Virus record (IMG/VR): IMGVR_UViG_3300046736_000171
Coordinates: 1 to 40,329 of that record
Strand: one strand, 5' to 3'
Length of the DNA stretch: 40,329 nucleotides
From: a virus
Shown here: piece after piece, positions 28,549-35,632 of the stretch
Numbering within the stretch: the stretch's first letter is position 1
Layout of the letters: every line of letters begins with the position of its first letter
Notes under the pieces: generated by a model
The model's input: the letters and a program-made list of their open reading frames with translations, nothing else
Database searches by the model: none
What the model was told of the DNA's origin: nothing
Translations under genes and position numbers: made by a program

Positions 28549-30661
28549 GTTCACTTACCTCTGCATCTACAGCCCGCTCGGCCGTGTTGAATTTAAACTG
28601 CGCCGCCTGCTCTTCCTTCTTAAACTGAAGTTCAGCCGACAACTCCTGCATCTTCATTTGGAATTCCATTAACATTTGCTTCATTTCTAGGGCAAATTTC
28701 TGCCTGTCCTGCTCAAGCTCCGCTTGCATCTCTTCCCGTTTAAGTTGCATTTCCTGCTGCATTTCTGTCATTTGTAGCTGGAACTTCTGCTGCTCCTGCT
28801 GCATCTTAGCTGTATGTTCTTGTTTTGCCATCTCCATTTCAGCTTTAATCTTCTCCATAGCTGGATCCGGCTTGGGCTGTTCGGGTTGATTAGCCTTTTG
28901 TGTGAAGAGTGCGATTGCCTTATCCATCACACCTTCAATTTCGTTACTTCCCTTAAACCCAGCCAGTCCCCACTGCAGAAGTTCCAGCAAGGTAGGTACG
29001 ATGGCTTTATCAAGTTGAGCTAAAGGCGCAGCAGATTGCATAAATGTTGACACGCCATTGATAAACTCCCCACGAGTTTGCTTAAGCTGAGCATAATCTG
29101 CTTGAGCAAGGGTTTCTGGTCGAACTTTAACGCGCCACCGAGCTGCATCAGGATCCTGTAAAAGTTGAATAGCCTGTTCCGCATATTCCGCGTCTGCAGT
29201 ATTCTCTATATTGCTTTGCTGAATAAAACAGTAGGGATCGAAATGCCGCTGCATGATTTCAAGTTTAATACTCTGTAGATCCCCCGCAAATCGCGCAAAT
29301 TCATCCTGAAGAGCTTGAACACGAATACTCGCAAACTGTGCCTTCGTCTCACTGGTGGCCGCTGCCTCGTATTTCTGAGCCACCCCGCGCAAGATATCAG
29401 ACATACCTGTAACTTCGTAGAGCTGCTGCATCTTGGCCGACTGCCGCTGCTGAAGTTGCTCAATTGTGGTTATCACAGATTCAAGCGGAATCCAATCAAT
29501 CATCCCTTTAAGACCGCCTTTCTCCGCAAACGCGGCCCAGGCATCTACTGGAATAAGATCATTCTCCAAACCTTCGTTAAATATCCGCTTAATGCCTTCT
29601 TGAGATTTATCGTATACACCTACGAGTTTGCACGCGCGGGTAAGAATGGCCAACCGAGTTTCAAGTTCGTTAATCTGAATATATAGATCTTGAGCAATTG
29701 AATAATCACTGCGCGGCATCCATTTAGACGTCGTAGTGTTGGCAATCATCGGCGGGGGATCAGGCCAAAATTGATTAAGCCCCATTGGATCAGTTTGTTC
29801 GTCCAAAATCTCAGTAAACCCCTCCACGTACCAGTAGCACTTCTTATCTTCCTTACTCCATATCTCCCAAACCTCAGCTTGCTGCCTGGGATCTGCATCT
29901 TCATCCCTGGAATCGGTGTCTGATGGGTTAAATGGACCTTTGGAGGCAAGAGGAATCCGTTTTGCCATTTCCTCGCCAAACCGTTTCTCCAATTCTGGGA
30001 AGTACATGTACGAACGATATGCCTTCCAACGCAATTCATCGTACGTACGGCAAGGACTCCACAGTATGTCCTTCCAATGAGTGTAGATAATGTCTACCCA
30101 TTCCTTAGTAATCTCCTCTTCTTCCACCTCCGGCGCCAATTCTTCCCCCGTTTCTGGATCCAATATCGCAGGGGTCAACTTTGTCTTGGATGTATAGTCG
30201 TATTTACAGCGAGCGGAGCCCATCCCCGGTAACAGCCGATCCTCAAGCGCCTGCCGCAAGACGTTTATGACCGTAGCACCTGGAGATTGGATGTCTTGGT
30301 TAAGAATTCTGGACGCCATCATCGATGCAACCCGACCAACATCATCCTTTGCATCGGCAAATGAACGGTCAACCTCAACCTTCGGCGTATTCCCGTACAG
30401 CATCGCCATTAGAGTGGAAACGTTGGAATGGAAAAGATTGAGTTTAAAGTTCATGTCCTCAATGCCGCCTTCGTCTGGCGGGCTGGTCGCAAGTTTGCCG
30501 AGATATTCCCGAACCGTTTTATCACCCTCTTTATGCCATTTCTTAACTTTAGGCCGCGCCGCAGCGAATTCCGCGTTCCAACGCTTATATTGACCCTGCG
30601 GTGTCTTCGGAAACTCACCCTTTTTCTTGGGTGTGCTCTTTTGTGTTGATTTCTTGCTCAT
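28475..30661 (-). CDS. Portal protein with long C-terminal coiled coil (728 aa)
   Basis: The protein follows the large terminase (ATGA overlap) and has a portal-type body: N-terminal basic part, then EGDKTVREYLGKL, a conserved WPDPPPMIANTT, PRSDYSIAQDLYIQINELETRLAILTRACKLVGVYD and VTGMSDILRGVAQKYEAAATSETKAQFASIRVQALQDEFARF (320-470; the last is the typical portal stem/wing region). Residues about 600-720 form a very long Gln/Glu/Lys/Met-rich coiled coil (KMQQEQQKFQLQMTEMQQE). In P22-like portals this part is the barrel inside the capsid. Length is normal for that class. It forms the DNA entry/exit ring. Confidence 0.92.
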   Translation of the reverse strand: MSKKSTQKSTPKKKGEFPKTPQGQYKRWNAEFAAARPKVKKWHKEGDKTVREYLGKLATSPPDEGGIEDMNFKLNLFHSNVSTLMAMLYGNTPKVEVDRSFADAKDDVGRVASMMASRILNQDIQSPGATVINVLRQALEDRLLPGMGSARCKYDYTSKTKLTPAILDPETGEELAPEVEEEEITKEWVDIIYTHWKDILWSPCRTYDELRWKAYRSYMYFPELEKRFGEEMAKRIPLASKGPFNPSDTDSRDEDADPRQQAEVWEIWSKEDKKCYWYVEGFTEILDEQTDPMGLNQFWPDPPPMIANTTTSKWMPRSDYSIAQDLYIQINELETRLAILTRACKLVGVYDKSQEGIKRIFNEGLENDLIPVDAWAAFAEKGGLKGMIDWIPLESVITTIEQLQQRQSAKMQQLYEVTGMSDILRGVAQKYEAAATSETKAQFASIRVQALQDEFARFAGDLQSIKLEIMQRHFDPYCFIQQSNIENTADAEYAEQAIQLLQDPDAARWRVKVRPETLAQADYAQLKQTRGEFINGVSTFMQSAAPLAQLDKAIVPTLLELLQWGLAGFKGSNEIEGVMDKAIALFTQKANQPEQPKPDPAMEKIKAEMEMAKQEHTAKMQQEQQKFQLQMTEMQQEMQLKREEMQAELEQDRQKFALEMKQMLMEFQMKMQELSAELQFKKEEQAAQFKFNTAERAVDAEVSEHEAALQVESANAQARANKSNGGGE

Positions 30662-32106
30662 ACGCGGCCTCGCCGTAAACTAAGGTGACGCTCGCGGAAC
30701 GCGAAAAGTTCATCGAGCTTGATTTGTGGTACAATTATTCGTCGTCCAGATGCCTGTTCCTCAGCATACGTCTGAACCTTCCCGAGGCCCTCTGCTGTTG
30801 TCGCAAAGTACCTGAATGCATCCGCGCCATTTGACGCCCAATTATGATTGGGTTTGTCACGAAATATCTTGTTGTCTTCATCCCATTCGCGCGCATAAGC
30901 GCGAAGTGCCTCAATACCGTCCGCACACTTAGGGGAGAACCAGCACGTATGGAGGATTTTTCTTGAAGCATTGATTCCGTCTTGAACCCCAAGCCGAGGT
31001 AGAATCCGAATAATGGTTCCCTGAACAGACGCGTCAAAACGAGCGAATTTCGTATCTTCGTTGGAGTCCACGTCCAAAAACTGTTGGATGGTTGTTCGCT
31101 TTGCCGCCAAAGTTTGAGCCTTAGCGTCGTGAGGAAGGTGGATAGTACCGTACCTGTACGGCTTCTGTCGCAAGAGGTCAAAGTAAAAATCGAGCTCCTT
31201 CCCATGATGTTCTTCGTAGTCCACCAATGCATGTCCATCGGGGCGACGCTGGTGGAACCAGAAGGGGGTAGAATCGGATTTACCCAAGTCGGCATATACA
31301 TCGACTGGAAAGTCTGAGTCCCACAGGGCTTTGATCGTGTTGATTTGGCCCTTAGCCTCCAGTGTAGAGATGATCTTTGCATAATACGTACCCTTGATGG
31401 CTGCATTGGGATTGCACTTGAATTCCTGCTCCCAATCCTCGTCATCCACCTCCGCTCGTTGTATTATTTTCTCTTCTTCTGAAAGGCACGTGGAATGATC
31501 GATATCCAAAAGGAAGTTAAACCACGTCCTCCGAAAGTACTCCGGATCCTCGCCGGGCTGCATATCAAGTCCCTGGGAACGTCTATAGATCTGGTAAAAG
31601 TGGTTCTTCCCCTTGAAAGTACCAATAAAGACCGCCCAGCCACGTCTATCGGCCAACGTTGGTAGGATAACCCGCCCCCACAGGCTCGGAGACATATCAC
31701 CATACTCGTCAAGAATGACGCCATCAAAGTACTGACCACGAAACGAATCTGGATTATCCGCCCCGTAGACGCATATCTCAGCTCCATTGTGCTTGAGTAC
31801 AACATAGAGGTCACTTTCGCTAATCTTTGAAGTAAGACCTTGCGTGTACTCCTTCAGGTATTCCCACGCAATCTTTTTCGCCTGCTTCAACTGGGGACCG
31901 ATATAACCGTACCGTGGCCGCTTCTTCTTAGAGTAAACGGCCCGGGCTACGAGTTCATTTATGCACGCAACCGTCTTACCCGCCCGCCGATGGGCGACCA
32001 TGCATGCAAATCGCTGATTTCTCTGATGAAAGTGTAGGAATTCCTTCCGGGGCGTGTACGGTATTCGTATTACGCCATCGTCAACCGCTTCCTCAACACC
32101 GCTCAC
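30658..32106 (-). CDS. Terminase large subunit (482 aa)
   Basis: This is the DNA-packaging motor and headful nuclease. Walker A is AHRRAGKT (38-45), Walker B GVILDEYGD (129-137; D133, E134), a coupling motif VFIGTFKGKNHF follows near 159-170, and the RNase H-like nuclease domain begins at DVYADLGKSD (269-278; D273) and includes IHLPHDAKA (His-Asp). The length is typical of a compact podovirus terminase. It begins with GTG overlapping the previous stop; the GGTGGAG site is close, so the exact start is a little uncertain. Confidence 0.95.
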   Translation of the reverse strand: MSGVEEAVDDGVIRIPYTPRKEFLHFHQRNQRFACMVAHRRAGKTVACINELVARAVYSKKKRPRYGYIGPQLKQAKKIAWEYLKEYTQGLTSKISESDLYVVLKHNGAEICVYGADNPDSFRGQYFDGVILDEYGDMSPSLWGRVILPTLADRRGWAVFIGTFKGKNHFYQIYRRSQGLDMQPGEDPEYFRRTWFNFLLDIDHSTCLSEEEKIIQRAEVDDEDWEQEFKCNPNAAIKGTYYAKIISTLEAKGQINTIKALWDSDFPVDVYADLGKSDSTPFWFHQRRPDGHALVDYEEHHGKELDFYFDLLRQKPYRYGTIHLPHDAKAQTLAAKRTTIQQFLDVDSNEDTKFARFDASVQGTIIRILPRLGVQDGINASRKILHTCWFSPKCADGIEALRAYAREWDEDNKIFRDKPNHNWASNGADAFRYFATTAEGLGKVQTYAEEQASGRRIIVPQIKLDELFAFRERHLSLRRGRV

Positions 32107-32339
32107 TCCACCGGACCAAATCGGCGGATAAGGTCATCCTTATTGTCCTTTGGACTGAATTCAATATTACGCTGAATTAGAAGCCTCTTGAGTTCGTCCT
32201 TAGTCAGTGTAGTTAGATCAACATTATCTACAACAACCAGCTCTGGAGTAATAGGGGGCGGGGGGCACCAACAATTCTTGTCATCATCCCAGTATCCACT
32301 CACATTGCCCAGATCATCGTATAGCGTACGAATATTCAT
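32103..32339 (-). CDS. Small HeH/LEM-like domain protein (78 aa)
   Basis: The C-terminal half is a SAP/HeH/LEM-type helix-extended loop-helix: LTTLTKDELKRLLIQRNIEFSPKDNKDDLIRRF (residues 42-74, key LxKDELKxLLxxRxI and KDDLIxRF), a small fold that binds DNA or proteins. The N-terminal half holds a short Trp/Pro/Cys segment (GYWDDDKNCWCPPPP). It sits between small and large terminase with overlapping ends, so it may help start packaging. Confidence 0.75.
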   Translation of the reverse strand: MNIRTLYDDLGNVSGYWDDDKNCWCPPPPITPELVVVDNVDLTTLTKDELKRLLIQRNIEFSPKDNKDDLIRRFGPVE

Positions 32340-32725
32340 TACTTTGTTCCTTCAATTACCTTACCATCAGAAGATATAGGATCAGCTTGATCTAAAGCTG
32401 ATTCCCCAATAGAACATACGATCTGTACCGGGCCACTGGCGTGAACAGCCATGTGATTGATTGCCTGGGGAAGAGTCTTAGCTACGACCTTCGTAATGAA
32501 TTCCCCGTAGTGCGCATCTGCCCACATGGCGAGGCGCGCTTCCCCACCCAGCTCCTCGTAAACATTCGCAACACCTGTGAGAAAAGCATCCTTACGAAAC
32601 TTCAGTGGTTTGACATCACGACGTCGCTCACTGTTAACCCGACGGGCTATCTGCCCATCCTCACTGAGGGGTAGCGAGGGGAAGCGGATGCCGTCGTCAA
32701 AAACTTCTGCTGGCAGGGTTTCCAT
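32339..32725 (-). CDS. Probable terminase small subunit (128 aa)
   Basis: A mainly helical protein with the segment LKFRKDAFLTGVANVYEELGGEARLAMWADAHYGEFITKVVAKTLPQAI (residues about 41-89; key F-x3-Y-x-LGG, WA-x3-Y-x2-F), which is typical of small proteins placed ahead of large terminase in podoviruses. The C-terminus is loose and acidic. It is the first gene of the late operon; its start codon lies only 9 bases from the start of a divergent gene (32735), so its promoter must lie inside that gene. Confidence 0.65.
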   Translation of the reverse strand: METLPAEVFDDGIRFPSLPLSEDGQIARRVNSERRRDVKPLKFRKDAFLTGVANVYEELGGEARLAMWADAHYGEFITKVVAKTLPQAINHMAVHASGPVQIVCSIGESALDQADPISSDGKVIEGTK

Positions 32726-32733
32726 AGGAGCCT

Positions 32734-32763
32734 AGTGTACGCGTACAGGAGTGTACTTGACAA
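32734..32763 (-). promoter_or_regulatory. Possible late-operon promoter overlapping two palindromes
   Basis: Read leftward, TTGTCA (32763-32758) and TACACT (32739-32734) are 18 bases apart. The -10 overlaps the palindrome TGTACGCGTACA (32736-32747) and the -35 overlaps the inverted repeat TTGAC-AAGC-GTCAA (32757-32770), as expected for operator sites. A start near 32727 would give an almost leaderless terminase message, which weakens the call. Confidence 0.35.
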
Positions 32764-32977
32764 GCGTCAATTCATACTCTTGAAACAGTCAAAAATAGAT
32801 GCGTGGGATGATCCGACCGACTTGAATGTTGTTTTAAAACCACTCGCGGGGGAGTTTGCTGTATACGAGTTGGCACAGGACTTGCATGGCAAGTACCATG
32901 CCATCACCTTGGCTGGCACTAGACTTGCATGGCAAGCGGCATGCCAAGAGTACGAAACAAAGTTGCAAAGAAAGTGA
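32735..32977 (+). CDS. Small hypothetical protein, divergent from terminase (80 aa)
   Basis: Begins with GTG 32735, AGGAG 5 bases upstream. The sequence (SVLDKRQFILLKQSKIDAWDDPTDLNVVLKPLAGEFAVYELAQDL...) looks like a compact alpha/beta protein with no Cys or membrane helix. Its 3' half contains two copies of a palindromic 15-base element, so part of the gene may also serve as a control region. It is the first gene of a small rightward island. It may be a regulator acting on its own region; this is speculation. Confidence 0.6.
   Translation: MYAYRSVLDKRQFILLKQSKIDAWDDPTDLNVVLKPLAGEFAVYELAQDLHGKYHAITLAGTRLAWQAACQEYETKLQRK
32879..32893 (+). repeat. 15-base palindromic direct repeat, copy 1
   Basis: GACTTGCATGGCAAG; the core CTTGC-ATG-GCAAG is an inverted repeat. 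It is followed by TACCATGCC. Copy 2 lies 43 bases further (about four helical turns), as in operator pairs. Confidence 0.75.
32922..32936 (+). repeat. 15-base palindromic direct repeat, copy 2
   Basis: Identical to 32879-32893 (GACTTGCATGGCAAG) and followed by CGGCATGCC, which is similar to the sequence after copy 1. It lies 26 bases before the -35 box of the promoter at 32963. Confidence 0.75.
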
Positions 32978-32992
32978 AAGAAACGCTACACT
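32963..32992 (+). promoter_or_regulatory. Candidate sigma70-type promoter of the small rightward island
   Basis: TTGCAA (32963-32968) and TACACT (32987-32992) are separated by 18 bases. Downstream genes at 33065, 33194 and 33595 end at the strong terminator 33801-33834. Two palindromic repeats just upstream may be operators. Confidence 0.45.
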
Positions 32993-33064
32993 TTTATCTG
33001 TGGGCCTAGTACTATAACTACGTGGCCCGGCACTACCGCGCGGGCTGTCACCAAGGCCGCCCCC

Positions 33065-33175
33065 ATGCGCTACATTGTCCGCCAACCCTACAGTCGGTAT
33101 CGGGTGCAAGCCCGTCCGCTAATTCGGGTTTATCGTTGGGCAAACTGGTCGCGCAAGGTATTCTGGTGGCTTTAA
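33065..33175 (+). CDS. Tiny basic aromatic peptide (36 aa)
   Basis: The frame reads MRYIVRQPYSRYRVQARPLI and continues RVYRWANWSRKVFWWL: 10 Arg/Lys, no acidic residue, and four Trp. It lies between the candidate promoter (32963) and the 134-aa gene, filling most of the gap. The ribosome site is weak (AAGG about 9 bases upstream). The composition resembles membrane-active peptides such as short lysis peptides. It may also be untranslated leader. Confidence 0.35.
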   Translation: MRYIVRQPYSRYRVQARPLIRVYRWANWSRKVFWWL

Positions 33176-33193
33176 ATCTTAGGGGTATTTATC

Positions 33194-33598
33194 ATGGCTA
33201 AGCGTTTAAACAAACGGCAGGTAGCAGAACTGGCCGCCCTGGTGGCCGCGCCCGCATTGACAAATGCGGTGCAGTTAGAGCGTAACGATGAACCACTGCC
33301 GCCCCCCACTGATAGTCCGGAACGTACGGCAACCGAATTGGCGGCCCAGCTGCCCGAGCAGGCGCCCAAGGGGCCGGTACTGCGAGTGAAACAGGGGCTG
33401 ACGCTACGGGGCGGACGGGGCGAATGGTACAAACTGCTGTGCCAGTACGACGGCAAGCCGGTAGCTGACTTTGTGGCGCAGGGCAAGGCGAAGCCTGCCA
33501 GCCACTACACGGCGCGCAGCACGAAGTGTGGGCAAGCGAAAACCCCGGAAAGCCGGTTGAGCTGGTTTAAGCGAGCGGGCATTGTGACCATAGGGTGA
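33194..33598 (+). CDS. Hypothetical basic protein (134 aa)
   Basis: No family is recognised. The N-terminus is basic and Ala-rich (AKRLNKRQVAELAALVAAPALTNAV), followed by a Pro/Glu linker and a C-terminal module (VLRVKQGLTLRGGRGEWYKLLCQYDGKPVADFVAQGKAKPASHYTAR...TPESRLSWFKRAGIV) that looks like a small DNA- or RNA-binding or structural domain. AGGGG lies 8 bases before ATG. Its base composition is GC-richer than that of the neighbours, suggesting a recent acquisition. Confidence 0.75.
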   Translation: MAKRLNKRQVAELAALVAAPALTNAVQLERNDEPLPPPTDSPERTATELAAQLPEQAPKGPVLRVKQGLTLRGGRGEWYKLLCQYDGKPVADFVAQGKAKPASHYTARSTKCGQAKTPESRLSWFKRAGIVTIG

Positions 33599-33786
33599 GC
33601 GCCATGGCAAAGCAACGATTGGTGTTGACAGTAGATGGGGACTGGGGCAGTGCAGACCCGCACTTGGTAGAACTGGTACTGGAATACCAGCATTTATCTG
33701 GTTGCTGGGTACCCTACGGCACCCTAAGTCCCTTGGCCGCAGCGGGCATACTGGAGTTGGTGAACAACGACCCTGACGCCTACTAG
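33595..33786 (+). CDS. Small hypothetical protein (63 aa, or 60 from ATG 33604)
   Basis: A short, acidic alpha/beta protein (QRLVLTVDGDWGSADPHLVELVLEYQHLSGCWVPYGTLSPLAAAGILELVNNDPDAY). GTG 33595 overlaps the preceding stop (GTGA), while ATG 33604 has GGTGAG just upstream; both are possible. It ends 14 bases before a strong terminator, so it closes this unit. Function is unknown. Confidence 0.65.
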   Translation: MSAMAKQRLVLTVDGDWGSADPHLVELVLEYQHLSGCWVPYGTLSPLAAAGILELVNNDPDAY

Positions 33787-33800
33787 ACCCCCAGGCCGAT

Positions 33801-33834
33801 AGCCCCCGCAGGTGCGAACTTGCGGGGGCTTTTT
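33801..33834 (+). terminator. Intrinsic terminator of the small rightward island
   Basis: A perfect 10-bp stem (AGCCCCCGCA at 33801-33810, TGCGGGGGCT at 33821-33830) with a 10-base loop is followed by TTTTT (33830-33834). Strong and correctly oriented for the genes ending at 33786. Confidence 0.92.
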
Positions 33835-34301
33835 GTTGCATTAATTGCTCAAAGCAATTGCGTATTGTATCGCTGCAAATCGGTAAATCGGAATATTTTG
33901 GGTTATACCACTCGGGCCAATCTTTTGCAAGAGCTCCGAAGTTGCTCCGATTTGAGCGTTTTTGAGGGTTTTGCGCCTCGGAGCGAACACCTGGGGCCAG
34001 GGGCCAAATGTGCACCAAAGGGGTGCAAAAAGGCCGTTTGTACCCAATGAAGCCAATGTAACCAACGTTTTGTAAACCCCTAGTAAAAACACCAAATATA
34101 TAGTGCGTTAAGTAAATATTAACCAAGTTAAGTAAATATTATCAATGACACCTATAAATTTTTATTAAAAAGTTTTTACCCCTACTTATTGGTTACATTA
34201 GTTTCACCGGCCCAACCCGCTAATTTTAAACAACTTTTTTGTAACCAATATCAGTTTCATTAGTTACACATTGGTTGCGTTGTGCGCAAACAACACTTTC
34301 C
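33835..34301. other. AT-rich repeat region, candidate origin of replication
   Basis: No gene is supported in this 467-base gap (leftward frames across it are shadows). It contains a hairpin AATTGC/GCAATT (33843-33859), a 15-base direct repeat (34107-34141), AT-only tracts (34150-34175), and several copies of a GTAACCAA-type element in both directions (34056-34065, 34189-34198, 34240-34248, plus TAGTTACACATTGGTT near 34261). An AT-rich stretch with short repeats between convergent units is typical of a replication origin or control region. This is inference; no GC-skew was calculated. Confidence 0.5.
34107..34141 (+). repeat. Tandem AT-rich iteron pair
   Basis: GTTAAGTAAATATTA occurs at 34107-34121 and again at 34127-34141, a period of 20 bases (about two helical turns). 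It resembles iterons bound by initiator proteins. Confidence 0.85.
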
Positions 34302-34484
34302 TCACCGCCGTCTGATCGGCCGGCTGTACCTCCTCCATACAGTCGGATGAATACGTTGAGGTGACACAGCCGGCCGATCAAACTGCGGTACGGGGCAATC
34401 GTAAAGCCCGCAAATGGTCAAGCTTCCCAGTACCGCCACAACGGTCACAGCAAATATCAATTTTTCGTACCATTTAAATTTCAT
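34302..34484 (-). CDS. Small membrane-anchored or exported protein with a tail read from an inverted repeat (60 aa)
   Basis: The N-terminus has a basic start and a hydrophobic segment (MKFKWYEKLIFAVTVVAVLGSLTICGL), either a signal or one membrane helix. Residues after about 36 are Arg/Pro-rich and are encoded by a perfect 15-bp inverted repeat, so the tail may not be important. The ATG overlaps the previous stop (ATGA) but the ribosome site is weak. It is the last gene of the middle operon. Confidence 0.5.
   Translation of the reverse strand: MKFKWYEKLIFAVTVVAVLGSLTICGLYDCPVPQFDRPAVSPQRIHPTVWRRYSRPIRRR
34313..34380. repeat. Perfect 15-bp inverted repeat
   Basis: TGATCGGCCGGCTGT (34313-34327) and its exact complement (34366-34380) are separated by 38 bases; ACCTC (34328-34332) and GAGGT (34358-34362) extend the pairing. 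It lies inside the 60-aa gene at the end of the middle operon and beside the AT-rich region. It could be a terminator-like or processing hairpin, or a protein-binding site. No T-tract is seen. Confidence 0.8.
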
Positions 34485-35305
34485 ACATCAAATATATCCT
34501 GTGCAATTTTGCTGAATACGCCCCTGGCTTCTTTTAGCATTCCCGCATGGTCGTGTACTTGAAGGGTTGTAGCCCGCTCCCGTTCAGGGTCGAACGCCTG
34601 CCATGCCCGGCAGAATTTGTCCATTTCTGGCCCCGCCCCCAGCCGGTCAACCCGAATACCTTCATGCATTTGGCGGTAGAATGCACGAAGAATGGGGGGC
34701 AGATCTTCTACCTTTCCCTTCCGAAGAGCATCTAGATTTTTCCTTACTTCTTCTACTGCCGCATGCTTCTTCTTAACCATCATCCCCGACAGGCGGAGGG
34801 TAATGGCGGAGCTGTAGGGCGAACTGTCGAGGGGCGTGCTCTTGGTTTTCTGTACAGCGTTGAATTGGGCCATGGCAGGGCCGAATACCTCAAGCATTAG
34901 CTCTATTTCAAATTCGTGCGGCACTTTGCGGCCTACCATCAGCCGGAATAAAGTCGTACAAATGCTGACTTCCCTGCGCGGCTTCTTTAGCCGCTCAGAA
35001 ATGGTGCGGGACATACCACTATCCAAGACAGAATACGCCTCCACGGGGACGTCCCAAGCCACGACAAGCTTAACCGCCCGGTTGGCCAGGATAATGGACC
35101 GCAGCCGATGCTGGCCGTCCAACAGCCAACGTTCGGGCACCGGACTCACCGCAATTGCCTGATGGGTTAGAAGGAACTTGCCACTGTCTATCGCCCTGGC
35201 AAGATGGGCGCATTTATGTTCCCGTAGCTCCCTATTTTCCGGATAATTTCTGCTTAGAAGGTCCGCTGCCAAGGCAGGGGTGACCTCAACTACTTCAAAG
35301 CGCAT
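34481..35305 (-). CDS. DGQHR / ParB-like protein (274 aa)
   Basis: Residues 7-75 resemble a ParB/Srx-like domain: ALAADLLSRNYPENRELREHKCAHLARAIDSGKF, and the signature LLDGQHRLRSI (61-71). The DGQHR motif occurs in ParB-like NTPase/nuclease folds and in DndB-type proteins. The rest is helical (KKPRREVSICTTLFRL..., AVEEVRKNLDALRKG). It may bind DNA near the candidate origin or help in replication or host control; the substrate is unknown. It sits in the middle operon between the small genes and the origin-like region. Confidence 0.75.
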   Translation of the reverse strand: MRFEVVEVTPALAADLLSRNYPENRELREHKCAHLARAIDSGKFLLTHQAIAVSPVPERWLLDGQHRLRSIILANRAVKLVVAWDVPVEAYSVLDSGMSRTISERLKKPRREVSICTTLFRLMVGRKVPHEFEIELMLEVFGPAMAQFNAVQKTKSTPLDSSPYSSAITLRLSGMMVKKKHAAVEEVRKNLDALRKGKVEDLPPILRAFYRQMHEGIRVDRLGAGPEMDKFCRAWQAFDPERERATTLQVHDHAGMLKEARGVFSKIAQDIFDV

Positions 35306-35309
35306 AAAT

Positions 35310-35624
35310 CTATCTCCGCCTTAGAATAAAGTTCGTCCAAATTTCATTTTTCATTTCATCAATTTCCAAAAGTGATTCAACCGGCACCCCAACTTCGGTA
35401 AAATGTGGGTAAAATCCATGGCTGCGAGCATCATCATTATAATCAGGCCAATCCCGGCCAAACAAGAAAGCCTGTCCTTCCAGGAAATGGCCGAATATTT
35501 GCCCGAGCACGCACTCGCGCATACTATCCATTTTAAGTTTTTCGAGATCGATAATGGCGGCCCAGCCTGGAACTTTTTCATCCAACAACTTTGCGCCTTT
35601 TTCTGCCCGTTCATAAATATTCAT
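35310..35624 (-). CDS. Hypothetical protein (104 aa)
   Basis: No family is recognised. It is mixed alpha/beta with an N-terminal helix (ERAEKGAKLLDEKVPGWAAIIDLEKL) and an acidic aromatic middle (FGRDWPDYNDDARSHGFYPHF). Similar small proteins with a WxDYxDDxxxxGFY-type middle occur in phage middle operons. GAGGTAG lies about 9 bases upstream of ATG 35624. Confidence 0.7.
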   Translation of the reverse strand: MNIYERAEKGAKLLDEKVPGWAAIIDLEKLKMDSMRECVLGQIFGHFLEGQAFLFGRDWPDYNDDARSHGFYPHFTEVGVPVESLLEIDEMKNEIWTNFILRRR

Positions 35625-35632
35625 CGTTGATA

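Noticed and set aside
30735-31445. Leftward 236-codon frame inside the large terminase gene
   Set aside because: Out-of-frame shadow; Ser/Thr/Arg-rich and without a ribosome site.
33404-34126. Leftward 240-codon frame across the terminator and AT-rich region
   Set aside because: It runs antisense to two supported genes and through a strong terminator, its product is Pro/Arg/Ser rich with no family features, and no ribosome site is seen.
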